Below are positions 13,636 to 23,359 of a stretch of DNA of 64,000 nt, piece after piece. Every line of letters starts with the position of its first letter. The first letter of the stretch is position 1. The notes beneath the pieces were generated by a model. It saw nothing but the letters and a program-made list of their open reading frames with translations, was not told where the DNA came from and did not search any database. The stretch is from contig NC_061510.1 of assembly GCF_022539505.1 (NCBI RefSeq), forward strand, positions 393,248,249 to 393,312,248. Reading direction: 5' to 3'. Source of the stretch: Lolium rigidum. Taxonomy: Eukaryota > Streptophyta > Magnoliopsida > Poales > Poaceae. A program made the position numbers and the translations under genes.

Positions 13636-14214
13636 GTAAAACTTCAATGTACTGAAACGCCCACGAGTTTTCAGACGCACTCTTTTCCTTTTTCGGGGCA
13701 CCGAGTGGGGCCGGGAAAGGTTTTTAATGAGCGGGCTCGTGGTGCTGCAATATAATAAAGATAGTGGAGATATACTTCTCATTTTTCGACACGCTCGGGG
13801 GCTCAACGCCCAAGTCTTAAAATACATACAATATAGATTCACTGAAATATTTCGCCTTGGTACATTAATACCTCGCCAAATATAAAAAACGGAAGCCAGT
13901 AATCATAAATATAGTGTACACATCAAAAATCTTAAGTGCTTTGGTCTAAGAACCTCGCAATACAAATATAGAATTTCGACATCAAAGGTACTCGAAGATT
14001 GGCAATCCATCCAAGGGACAAACAAGGATGTCTTATTACAACAGAAAAGATAGATTTCAAGGAGGAAAAATAGTGCAACCTTCGCCCGATTAGGCTCGGG
14101 GGCTTCAACAACATAGAGGACCTCAGCAATATACAATAAATTCCTTCGGAAATATAAAAAAAAGAGGAGGGAAAACAAAAAGAGTGAGATACAAGGTTTC
14201 CAATATAATACAAG
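13636..14214 (+). mobile_element. TAT-1 spacer between pol and the antisense gene
   Basis: No credible coding sequence. It matches TAT-2 in reverse orientation (about 51020-51540), including a GGGGCACCGAGTGGGG-like stretch and a CTCGGGGGCT motif. It probably holds the pol 3' untranslated part and the 3' end of the opposing gene. Confidence 0.7.
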
Positions 14215-15195
14215 TCAGTTAAATCCCAAGATAGTATCTACGGACAAGCCCCTGGTTGTTTTATGTTCAGCATAAGAACCCTTGGTAAAAAACTCCGAGT
14301 CCATCCGAAGAAGTTCATCTATCATCGATTCGGCCACAGGAGCTACCATCGCATTGATTGAGTCAATATCATTTTTCTGACGCGTTTTCTTGGCCAGGCA
14401 ACCAGCAACAATCTTCGTCAGGTCCAACTTTGGATAACAGATGTTTATCATGATCATGGCAAATCTCGCTCCAGCGGTGAGTTGAGCCCGCACAAAGTTA
14501 TGGATGCGGGGAGCATCTCTCGAATACCTCCAATAATTCGGGAAGAGTTTTTGGAACTTCGTTTGCGGAAATAGATTCCTATAGACAAGGGTTAATGTCG
14601 CCGTGCAAAAGCGAGAAAATCGCGCACTTGGCAAACACGATCTTGGAACCTAACAATTTGTTGGGTTCGTTCAGAGTGGCCAGAACAAACACCCATGATT
14701 AAGGGAAAGATTGACAAGAAGATTTGTCCTCTCATTCACTCTACGATCTTCGGCAACGGAATCAAGAACCGAGCCTCGTTAAAGCAACGGGGCAAGAAAT
14801 TGGAAGAAAGGCACAGCAAAATAAAGAGAAGGCGCCTTGAGGTTGCAAAACGTACCTAACATATCCGTGCTAGCTTCCGACGTTAGCTCAAGCATACTAT
14901 TTTCTCGGGTTGTGGCTCCTTTCGCTTCTAAGACAGCAGCATCCTTGGCAGCCATAGCTTCTTGGGCTTGTTGAAAAGCAAGTTGTTCTCGTTCAGATGC
15001 TTTCCGAGATTGTTCCATCATGGCCAAAGTTTGTTTCTTCATAGATTGAAGTTGTTGTCGAAGTTCTTGCAAATCTTCCGACAAATGTCCGCTTGATGAA
15101 CTCTCGAGGAGATTATGGTCGACTAGTACTTTCTTCGAGAAGGAAGATGCGGGTGAAGCGGCAGGCAGAACAAGGAGGGGTCGAGTAATTATCAA
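14215..15195 (-). pseudogene. TAT-1 antisense gene, second coiled-coil module (two exons)
   Basis: A minus-strand frame at about 15195-14856 encodes a coiled-coil stretch (ELRQQLQSMKKQTLAMMEQS) ending at a GTACG donor near 14855. A second part, about 14650-14215, contains RIHNFVRAQLTAGARFAM and ICYPKLDLTKIV. TAT-2 has the same two-part arrangement on its opposite strand (50080-51026), also broken by an intron at the same place. The second exon is frameshifted near 14630. It lies downstream of a separate stop codon at 15383, so it is a second cistron, an alternative 3' exon set or a tandem duplicate of the upstream gene's 3' end. Function unknown. Confidence 0.55.
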
Positions 15196-15382
15196 ATATT
15201 AACTGGAAAAGAAAGGCCCAGGATCAATGAAAAGCATGAAGGGAAATTTCATTACTTGCTAGAAAATTTACACAGACATTACAAAAGAAAGTTCTCCAGG
15301 GGGACTAAGAGGGTAATTGTCGCCAAGGCTAAAATGGCGACAAGAGCAAAAGAAACAGAAAAAGAAACAAGGAGGCATGCAA

Positions 15383-18100
15383 CTAGACCTCCGGCCTCGA
15401 CGAGCTAGGAGTCGAAGATGGCTTGATCCCGAGATATGCCAGGATCTTCTTCGTGTTGGGCTTGGCCGCCTTAATCAGTGACTTCCATCTCGACTGTTCT
15501 ATTTGATCGGTGTCGCCAACCTTCATCCAGTCAAGAGTCTGTTGGCTGTCAGCAACCAGAGCAACAGTATTTTCGACAGCCACCTTCATATTTTCATGAC
15601 GCATCTTCAGTCCAAGGTCTTCAGATGAATTGAAAAGCTTGGAAAGGGCAAGGAAAGTCGAAGGTTCCTCTTTCTTCGGGAAGAAGTAGGGGAACAACGC
15701 CGACAAACCTGCACTGGCATTGGCCACGCCTTCACGAATTTCGCGCCCATGAAACTCCAGAAGAGAAAGTGCGTCAAGGAGAGGGTCATTGACGGGATTC
15801 TCCAGATCAAAATCTTGGTTTGTTTGGGCTGCCACACGAGACAAAACATCAGTCGAAAACCAAGAAACAGGAAGTACAGTAAACTAGAAGGGATTGATGA
15901 TATTACTCAGCGTACGTCGACTTTGCGACTTCAAACGCTTGATGATCCCCTGCTCACGTGCAGCTTGTGCAGCTTTCTGCTCGTCTAGGGCAGATTCAGC
16001 ATCTTTCAGCCTTTTCTGCAGTTCCTCGATACTAGCAGCCTTTGCTTTGGCATCATCAGCCTCAGCTTTAGCTTCGCTAGCGGCAAGTTCGGCTTTCTTG
16101 CGAGCCGCCTCACTGTGCTCTAGTTTGTGAGCAAGTGCGTCGGCACGCTTGTTGGCCTACTGCAAGTTTCTCTATCAAGATAAAAAAGGAAAAGAAAGAT
16201 CAAAAAATTGCGACAAACAAAAAGGAGCAAAATTCAAGAAGAACGATAAATATAAAAGTTATTACCTTCGGCTCTGCTGGCATACTCGCGGTACCCAATA
16301 AATTGGGACCCGATGCGGATAAGATCCTTGATCATAGGCTGTCAAAGAAGAAGAACGAAGGGGAAAACATCGGCATTAAAAAAAAAGTAAGGGTCTACAA
16401 AAGCAAAATAGAAGAAATATAGACATCGACAAACTTACATCATCCAAGAGTTGCGACGAAGAGCTGCTCAATTGAGGAGGAGGCTCAACGATCATTTCAA
16501 CCCTTGCCCTTTTTGGCGAAGGGACAAGGGGGCTCGAAGGAGGAGTAGATGTATCAACATTTTGTTGAGGAGGCGACGATTCTTCTCCTTCAACGGGCTT
16601 CTCCGAAATAACTAAAGTGTGTGACGTGCTCGTCCGGGGAGCTACGTCACGAGTTGGTACTTCTTCCTCGTCATCACTGCGAGCAAGGATCAATAGCATA
16701 AAAAGCAAAGACAAGGAAAAAAAAAACTTCGACTACAGGGAAAAGAGAAAATCAAGGTAACTTACGAGCTGACAAGGGATGCAACATAAGGATCATAAGT
16801 CGCCTTCGGATGAGAAGGAACAACTTCCTCGGCTTTGGATGTGCCGGAATCTTCGACATCGTTCCTCTTCCTTTTCCTTTGGGGGGAAACAGTGGGAGGA
16901 GGAGATTGGACTGACGTAGTGTCCTCGGAAGATCCCGCAGATTTTCGAGAATCCACGGGATCATTCACAAAGGATGGAGCTTCTTGATTATCGTCAGTAA
17001 CAATGCCCATTTCTTCGACTTCTCCATCCTCAGGAAGAGGAGGAAGGGAAGCCATAGTAGGATGATCCTGCAGGAAAATAGCGGCAAAGGGAAAAATAGA
17101 GGAATATCAATACAATGAGATGCAGAGAAAATTCAGAACAACATAAAAATTCGAGAAGGCTAAATACCTCGGGGAGTGGATTGGTGGAGCTGTATGGCTC
17201 CACGCGACAAGAGGAAGGAATAGGATCCTTCTTGCTCAGCGAGGTGATTCTTCGAATAAGCTTCTCCAAGTCTTTCACAGAAAGATCACTGGAGAGCCTA
17301 TTGGCGTCATTGACACCAGAATACGTCCAATGGGGATTTATGCGAGCCTGAAGAGGCTGCACTCTAATCCTAAGAAAATAGGCGGTGATTTGGACACCAG
17401 ATAACTCTTTGCCTCGAGTATTTTGGAGCTGATGAATTCGAGACATAAGAGCTTCTGTCGCCTTCTTCTCTTCTTCGGAAGCTTCAGCGTCCCAGGAGTA
17501 GCGGCGTTGAATTTTTGCGTTTCCGTCGAAAGGAACTATGTTGTGTTCCACGGAATTGGCACTTTCCTCGTGTATATAGAGCCACCTTTTGCGCCATCCT
17601 TGGACGAGTCGGGAAATTTGACGTCGAAATAATCGACATCGGTTCGGACACGGATAACTACACCACCTATGTTGTAGGTGGCGTTGTGAGCGCCATTGCG
17701 GCGAAGGCGAGAAAATGCGCTTCCAAAGAGCCCAATTAGGAGCGACTCCAAGAAAGCATTCGCAAAGCGTGATAAAAATAGAAATATGAAGGATGGAATT
17801 GGGGGTCAGCTGGTGCAGCTGAATCCCATAGACAAAGAGAAGACCGCGGAGGAAATCATGGATTGGGGTAGAAAGGCCGCGGATGAGATGATCAACGAAA
17901 CTAACCCGGTACTCCATTGGAGGCTTGGGGTAGCTTTCTTCGCTGGGAAAACGGATGGCGTCTTCCTTCTTCATCAGGCCAAGCCTCTTCAGCACATTGA
18001 CATCTTGATTGGAGATTTTGGATCTCTCCCACTCAAAATCCTCAGCAGCCATCTTGGATTCCGGAGTGCTGTGGCGGGTGAGTCGCGTACGCGGTGGCAT
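15383..18100 (-). pseudogene. TAT-1 antisense gene (putative gypsy-type transposon domain, six exons)
   Basis: This gene lies opposite to pol, as in Grande/RIRE2-type Tat elements. The ATG at 18100 starts MPPRTRLTRHSTPESK. Exon 1 (18100-17168) has the domain annotated in grasses as putative gypsy-type transposon (PF04195-like), with LIRGLSTPIHDFLRGLL and ELSGVQITAYFLRIRVQPLQ. Predicted further exons, each with GT/AG signals: 17067-16766 (acidic, KRKRKR basic patch), 16676-16440 (Ser/Pro-rich, SPKRARVE), 16338-16266 (DLIRIGSQFIGYREYA), 16159-15916 (Ala-rich coiled coil) and about 15863-15383 (GREIREGVANASAGLSALFP, stop at 15383). Exon 1 changes frame at about 17750-17590. The nuclear-type basic patches are visible; the function is not known. 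Confidence 0.65.
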
Positions 18101-18634
18101 CAACAGCACTGGAAAAGAAGTGTTCGTGCGTGCGGAAGATCGAGAAAGAGTTGGGCGCAGGGGAGTTTTTGCGAGAGGGAGCAGATGTGCGGCGCAAGCG
18201 AAGGAGTGGACGGAGGTTGAAGAAATGTTTATATAGGCTTCGGGAGAAGTAATGAACCGTCGGATGAAGAAATCGTGTGGTGAAAAGAGATCCAGTAGAT
18301 ATGAGGGTAAAAAGGTATTTTTACGGAGATGGAATGGAACAGGCGTTACTGAACGTGCGCCAGAAAAAGCGGAGGACGTGTGTCCCCCACTTGCACGACG
18401 TGTCAACGTGGTGGGAACGATGGACCCACAAGGCAGAAAAATCTCGACCATTAATAGAGCTGAAGAGAATTTGACAAAGGAAAATATGTCGACAAGAAAA
18501 ATAAAAGGAGAATGGCGACAGGATAAGTTATTTGCATACTTCGGGAGCCTTTGGTCAGAAACAAGTTTTTGCCCAAATGCTCGGGGGCTACTTCGATAAA
18601 AGTAAAGTTTCGACTATGGCAAATATAGAAATTG

Positions 18635-18890
18635 TGGGAGCCTACAACCAAGCACAAGTTCTTGGTTGTAGCCTCGGGGGCTACTCCCATCGGGAGCGCT
18701 GTTCGCGCACCCGAGATATAAAAAGAAGAGAAAGAATATCGGGAGATAATGGCAATATAGTGACAAGGTGGACTAAAATGTTGAGCCTACAACCAAGCAC
18801 AAGTTCTTGGCTGTAGCCTCGGGGGCTACTCCCATCGGGAACGCTGTTCGCGTGCCCGATGAAATATAAAAAGAAAAAGAAAGAAAGATA
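18635..18890 (+). repeat. Tandem 145-bp repeat with hairpin upstream of the TAT-1 3' LTR
   Basis: Two units share GCCTCGGGGGCTACTCCCAT and GCTGTTCGCG motifs. Each has an inverted pair: CTACAACCAAG (18642-18652) with CTTGGTTGTAG (18661-18671), and CTACAACCAAG (18787-18797) with CTTGGCTGTAG (18806-18816). A degenerate third unit lies at about 18540-18600. The region is non-coding and purine-rich at its end (about 18866-18905), as expected near a 3' LTR. Confidence 0.75.
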
Positions 18891-19299
18891 GAAAAGCAAG
18901 AGAGTATATTTCGAGTTATAATTAACTCTACATATACTCCCATCGGGAGATTAATATAAGTCATATTTGACTCGATAAAATGTGCCATTCCAACAGCCGG
19001 AAAAGCACTCGACAATATATTCTCAGAACGCCAAAGTTGCGATCAATTTCCGAATGCCGCAAATTTGCGAAGGTAAGACCCCGGATCCATTCGCTGCGGG
19101 CGTGGCATCGCCGAAGACTGCGCTCTGCTACTTTTATCCGTATCAACGGATACGAAGAAAAATCCTAACGGACGCGTTAGGTACTCGATAAATTTGACCG
19201 GGACTCGACAGAATGGTAAGACCTTAAGCGGCACCTGTCGAAGTTTGCACCGGTGTCCCGAGATCATGTCCGGGGACGTGATCTTGAAGTAGGTTTTTG

Positions 19300-19868
19300 C
19301 GGATTGCCACTAGAGCGGTTAACTAGTACTCGATCCGTCGGATGAACTAGCCCCAACTACCAATATCCACTGTACAATATAGAAATTTATATAAAGAAAT
19401 ATAGAAAAGTTTAAATTGTTGAATAAGAATAAGCGGTGGAGATTTTCCCTGATTCTACGATTCAAGCAAAATCTCGGGGCTCTCGACATAGGCATCCCAA
19501 ATGGGCCTGCCAAAGATAGTACCCGGGGTTTAACGAAGGCCCACTACCCGAAGAATAAGAAGGTTCGAGAGCCCAAGATATATTAAGGAAAGTAGAATTG
19601 TAATAGGAAGTGTTGTTTGTAAATTTGGCGGGATGAGTTAGAAACCGTCCCGGACTCTGTAACTTGTACAAAACGAAACCCTCGGCTCCACCTCTTATAT
19701 AAAGGGGGAGTCGAGGGACGAGGAGATCATCGAATCATTGTCTGCAAACCCTAGTTTTCATAATCGTCGAGTACTTTTCGGCTGAAACCTTCGAGATCTA
19801 CTTGCCCTCTACTTCTAACTAAACCCTAGCCTACAATCCATAGGCATTGACAAGTTAATCCCTTGTCA
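19300..19868 (+). mobile_element. TAT-1 3' LTR (left boundary unresolved)
   Basis: A TATATAAA box at 19696-19703 is followed by a GGGGGAGTCGAGGGAC start region, a short leader and an end in CCCTTGTCA at 19868. This is a typical R-U5 layout. The 5' partner LTR is not in the window, so the start cannot be fixed by comparison; it may lie as far left as about 18960. Sequence from 18906 to 19300 is non-coding and either U3 or the preceding spacer. Confidence 0.6.
19696..19703 (+). promoter_or_regulatory. TATA box in the TAT-1 LTR
   Basis: CTTATATAAAGGGGGAGTCG is a strong TATA context about 170 bases before the LTR end. Transcription would run rightward toward the YSL promoter region. Confidence 0.6.
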
Positions 19869-20426
19869 ACAGCAGCATTAAGATCAGCCACCATTTGCGG
19901 CAGAAACTGGTTTACAGGTACATCCCCTCCTTGGTTCGCAACCTGTGCAGCCCCCTGAGGAGGCACAACCGGCATCTGCGGCACCACACCATTACCGCCA
20001 TTGTCGACCCCGTGTCCTGGCGCAGCCTGAGGTTGGCCTTGGTGTTGAGCACCTTGCTGTGCTCCTTGATGCTGCGGTCCAACAGCACGCGGAGCCGCAT
20101 TACCCCGTCCACGGCCACGTCCACGTAGCATACCATCCCGGCCCTGAGCCTGGCCGTCATTCCGCTTGCGGCGTCCAGCACCACCCCGACCTGCTCCTTC
20201 AAAGCCAGCACCGACGTTGAAACCAGCAGGCTGCATGGGTGGGTTACCGAACGGGAGGAATCCAGGGAAGTTCCCGACGAAACCTTGTCCGCGTTTAGCG
20301 GAGAGACGTTGGGGGCGATTGGCCTGGCGACGTCTGGGCGATTCTGGATCCTCCGGCAAGACGGCGACGATGAGGTCGACTATATTGCCGGGGAGTCCTG
20401 TGTCTCGCTCGACGACCTCCATGGTT
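19869..20426 (-). pseudogene. Gly/Gln-rich ORF fragment of unknown origin
   Basis: An open minus frame of about 190 codons ends where the TAT-1 LTR begins. It has a possible ATG at about 20420 (MEVVERDTGLPGN). A longer read-through start at 20458 uses the tandem duplication and is less likely. Visible features are PRRRQANRPQRLS, then a Gly/Arg-rich stretch (GRGRGRGNAAPR) and Gln-rich repeats (HQGAQQGAQHQGQ). Such low-complexity spacers occur in transposon gag-like and RNA-binding proteins. I see no zinc knuckle, and the 3' end is probably lost to the TAT-1 insertion. Function not assigned. Confidence 0.35.
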
Positions 20427-20606
20427 AAGACGTTGTGCAATCCTTGATCTGTTGACACTCCTAGTTATGCTATCAGACGACATGTTGTTTTCAATTATCT
20501 GTTATAATAAAAAAGCCATTTCAAGACGTTGTGCAATCCTTGATCTGTTGACACTCCTAGTTATGCTATCAGACGACATGTTGTTTTCAATTATCTGTTA
20601 TAATGA
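20427..20606. repeat. 96-bp tandem duplication
   Basis: The segment beginning AAGACGTTGTGCAATCC at 20427 is repeated at 20523 with virtually no change for about 84 bases. A TAATAAAAAAGCCATTTC spacer ends the first unit. Near-identity suggests a recent event. It sits at the edge of the Gly-rich ORF and creates an artificial upstream start for it. Confidence 0.85.
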
Positions 20607-21485
20607 TTATATTTTGCATCAATCTCTTGTAAAAATGATAGCACAATAGTAACTCTTACTATTACAGCTGATAAGATACATGTACATGCTAATCTGGTAT
20701 ATAGGCATAACCTCATTTTAAGCTCTAATACACCTTTTCTATGTTCAACAGGTGCATTTATGTGCACAATTACTAGTGTTCCATAAGAGGCTAAGAGCCT
20801 TCGCCCCATTGGTTCAAGGAACTCCTTGCACTGTTAATTACTTTCCAGATGAACTCACTACCATCATATGGCACGAAAAGGGCCGCCACTCATAGTCTTC
20901 CTGTCATCTTTCTTTCTTTAATCACACTTTGGGTATTCATATTTCATAGTCAAAAGTCCTTGAAAAAATTATCCATAGTCAACCTACTCATTCAAGAAAA
21001 AGAAAAACGCATTGTCCCCAGAATATGATGATAAACTGCCAATCAGCTTCTGCTGGGATAAATCATTTACCAGGAATTAATAGTAAGGTTGGGATGCGGC
21101 CAATTAACAAAAGAATTTGCGTTCGTCTGTATTGGTCGGCAGCATTCTCTTACAAAGTCTATAATAAATAAAGAAAATGAAATACTACTCCAACACGCAA
21201 GCAAATGATAGGGGCTGTTCTTTAATTAGGTTACAGATACAAGAAAAAGTAAGAGAGTGGACTTTTCCCAGTGATTCCCTATAATACCATACCATCGGCA
21301 ATCAGTAACATCAGGATCTAATCCCCGACCTGCATTGTTGCAGGTCGCCTCCTAAGCAAATTCGGGGCTCAAATGCTCATCAAAATTCGGTCTGGTTGTA
21401 GAAACATTTCTGGATCATTTGGCTTTGTGCTACGGTAGCGGTAGCAGCTGCTGCTGCGCGGAGAGGCAAGGAGCAGAGAGTGGCC
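20607..21485 (+). promoter_or_regulatory. Upstream region and probable promoter/5' UTR of the YSL gene
   Basis: About 880 bases carry no coding frame and no repeat recognised here. AT-rich stretches occur near 21160-21190 and a CCCTATAATACC at about 21278. GC content rises sharply from about 21440 into exon 1. No specific iron- or copper-response motif is claimed. Confidence 0.4.
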
Positions 21486-22709
21486 ATGGACGTCGACGGC
21501 ACGCGGATCGTGCCGGAGATCGAGAAGCACGAGGCCGCGGAGGGCGACATGGAGTCCGACCCGGCGCTCGCCGCGGCACGCGAGCGGGAGCTGGAGCCCG
21601 TGCCGCGGTGGCAGGACGAGCTGACGGTGCGTGGCATGGTGGCGGCGCTGCTCATCGGGTTCATCTACACCGTGATCGTCTTGAAGATCGTGCTCTCCAC
21701 CGGGATGCTGCCCACGCTGAACGTCTCCGCCGCGCTCCTCTCCTTCCTCGCGCTCCATGGCTGGACGCGCTTGCTGGACCGCTTCGGCATCGTGTCTCGC
21801 CCATTCACCCGACAGGAGAACACCATCGTCCAGACCTGCGGAGTGGCCTGCTACACCATCGCGTTCGGCGGTTAGTGCCATATACCAGCCATGTCTTCCT
21901 GCTTTTTTTTTTTTTGACAAACAAATGTTAATACCAAGAAGATAGCAATTATACCTAATATCGTACTACTAGTTATCCTAGTGGTCCTGCTGTAGCTTGA
22001 GAAGTTACTTAACTGGTTGTGTGAGTGGTGTATTACAGGTGGGTTCGGGTCAACCTTGCTTGGTCTAACCAAGAACACGTACGAGCTGTCCGGCGACTCG
22101 GTGGGCAACGGGCCGGGGAGCTACAAGGAGCCAGGGATTGGCTGGATGACGGCATTCCTCTTTTCTTGCAGCTTCGGGGGGCTCCTCACCTTGATTCCCC
22201 TTAGAAAGGTGCCACTGACTTCTTGCTTCTACAATGAATAATCCCCAATTCTAAGCAATTAAAAGAACAGAAATCAAGCAACCAATGACTAGCAACGGCG
22301 GATTATGAAACTGTGTCAGGCTCACCTGTCTTTGCCACTAAACAATAACCATGATGTTTACAGGTGTTGGTCGTCGACTATAAATTGACTTACCCAACTG
22401 GGACGGCAACTGCTGTTCTTATAAACGGGTTTCATACTGGTGAAGGAGACAAGAACTCAAAGTTTGTCCTTCGAAAAAAAAAAAGAACTCAAAGTTTGTA
22501 TATTGTGACCTTAGTTATGCACGTCGCACTGTCCTTTCAGACATTACAAATTAAGATCTTACGTTCCATGGCAGGAAGCAAATCCGTGGCTTTCTGAAAT
22601 ATTTTGGGGGTAGCTTTGTATGGAGTTTCTTCCAGTGGTTCTACGCCGGCGGCGATGCTTGTGGATTTGTTCAGTTCCCTACGTTTGGTCTGAAGGCCTG
22701 GAAGCAGAC
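21486..22709 (+). CDS. YSL: Yellow Stripe-Like (YSL) metal-nicotianamine transporter, exons 1-4, interrupted
   Basis: The exon set is 21486-21870, 22039-22208, 22364-22461 and 22575-22709, all with GT/AG borders and matching phases (262 codons plus 2 bases). The start ATGGACGTC is preferred over the GTG at 21480. Family hallmarks include TVRGMVAALLIGF, TLNVSAALLSF, VSRPFTRQENTIVQTCGVAC, WMTAFLFSCSFGGLLTLIPL, TYPTGTATAVLINGFHT and GGDACGFVQFPTFGLKAWKQ. YSL proteins belong to the oligopeptide transporter family and move iron or other metals as nicotianamine or phytosiderophore chelates across membranes. Two membrane segments are visible at about residues 43-66 and 75-92. Family members are around 670 residues, so about 60% is missing: intron 4 is entered by a LINE at about 22808 and no later exon appears in the window. 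It is either a pseudogene or a gene with a giant intron. The family is clear, the member is not. Confidence 0.88.
22451..22499. repeat. 17-bp target-site duplication around a 15-bp poly-A insert at the exon 3 donor
   Basis: AAGAACTCAAAGTTTGT occurs at 22451-22467 and at 22483-22499. Between them lies CCTTCGAAAAAAAAA. A long TSD plus a poly-A-ended insert is the signature of an extremely 5'-truncated LINE or SINE insertion. The duplication copies the exon 3 splice donor (AAA|GTTTGT), giving two donors 32 bases apart. Confidence 0.7.
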
Positions 22710-22810
22710 GTACGTAATACTTTCTTTTAACATTTTCTAATAGTGCTGTACAAACTGATACATCTTCAACTCTAATTGACATTGATCATGTATCTCATTG
22801 CCCTACTATA

Positions 22811-23359
22811 GTGGAGGTAATTGCATTTGGAGGAATTCCGAAGCCCACTAGTGTGAGGTCGAGTACTAGGTTGGGTGGCCATCCTAATGCAGATATGCCT
22901 CAGATGGAAAAGGCGATGAAGATGGTGCAGATGCGGGATGAGTCAATATCTTCAGGTCAGTTCGATATTCCTATGCACTCCATTATTAACATTCCGGATT
23001 CGGAGATAGTTAAGAGAGCGGATCGACTAGGTATTTCTTTAGGTAATTCAATAGGTGAGATAGGAAAATCTATTAAAGGGCTCAAATTGGTGGAGGAGGA
23101 ACGTATTTTAACAATTTTGGAAAAAAATAATAATGAAAAGGTGAATATGGAGGATGGGTTGGACACTCTTGTGTTGTCAAAAGTATCCACCCTTTGTGAG
23201 GATTTAATTGATGATGAGGATACTCCTCTGGATTTGGATGATCATTTGGAACATCTCAAACCAGTGGTGAAGGTTAAAAAAATTAGACAAAGGAAAGTTT
23301 ATGATACTAGCAACATCCGTAAGAGTACAAGGAAAAAATTTAAAAAACAATTTTCATAA
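22811..23359 (+). CDS. LINE ORF1 C-terminal fragment
   Basis: The open frame has about 182 codons and no proper ATG because the LINE is 5'-truncated. It contains IAFGGIPKPTSVRSSTRLGG and ADMPQMEKAMKM, which I recognise as the C-terminal tail of grass LINE ORF1 proteins, followed by an acidic segment (DDEDTPLDLDDHLEHL) and a basic end (RKSTRKKFKKQ). The RNA-binding N-terminal part is absent. The stop codon TAA overlaps the ORF2 ATG as TAATG at 23357-23361, suggesting coupled reinitiation in the intact element. Confidence 0.7.
   Translation: MEVIAFGGIPKPTSVRSSTRLGGHPNADMPQMEKAMKMVQMRDESISSGQFDIPMHSIINIPDSEIVKRADRLGISLGNSIGEIGKSIKGLKLVEEERILTILEKNNNEKVNMEDGLDTLVLSKVSTLCEDLIDDEDTPLDLDDHLEHLKPVVKVKKIRQRKVYDTSNIRKSTRKKFKKQFS

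Noticed and set aside
17030..18451. A single 473-codon protein across 18451-17030
   Set aside because: The frame continues upstream of the natural ATG at 18100 and through a frameshifted stretch at about 17750-17590 by chance. The conserved residues there are in another frame, so the true product is the spliced antisense gene.
21369..21920. 183-codon minus-strand ORF over YSL exon 1
   Set aside because: It is an antisense shadow of a GC-rich grass exon; the plus strand has clear family motifs and splice sites.
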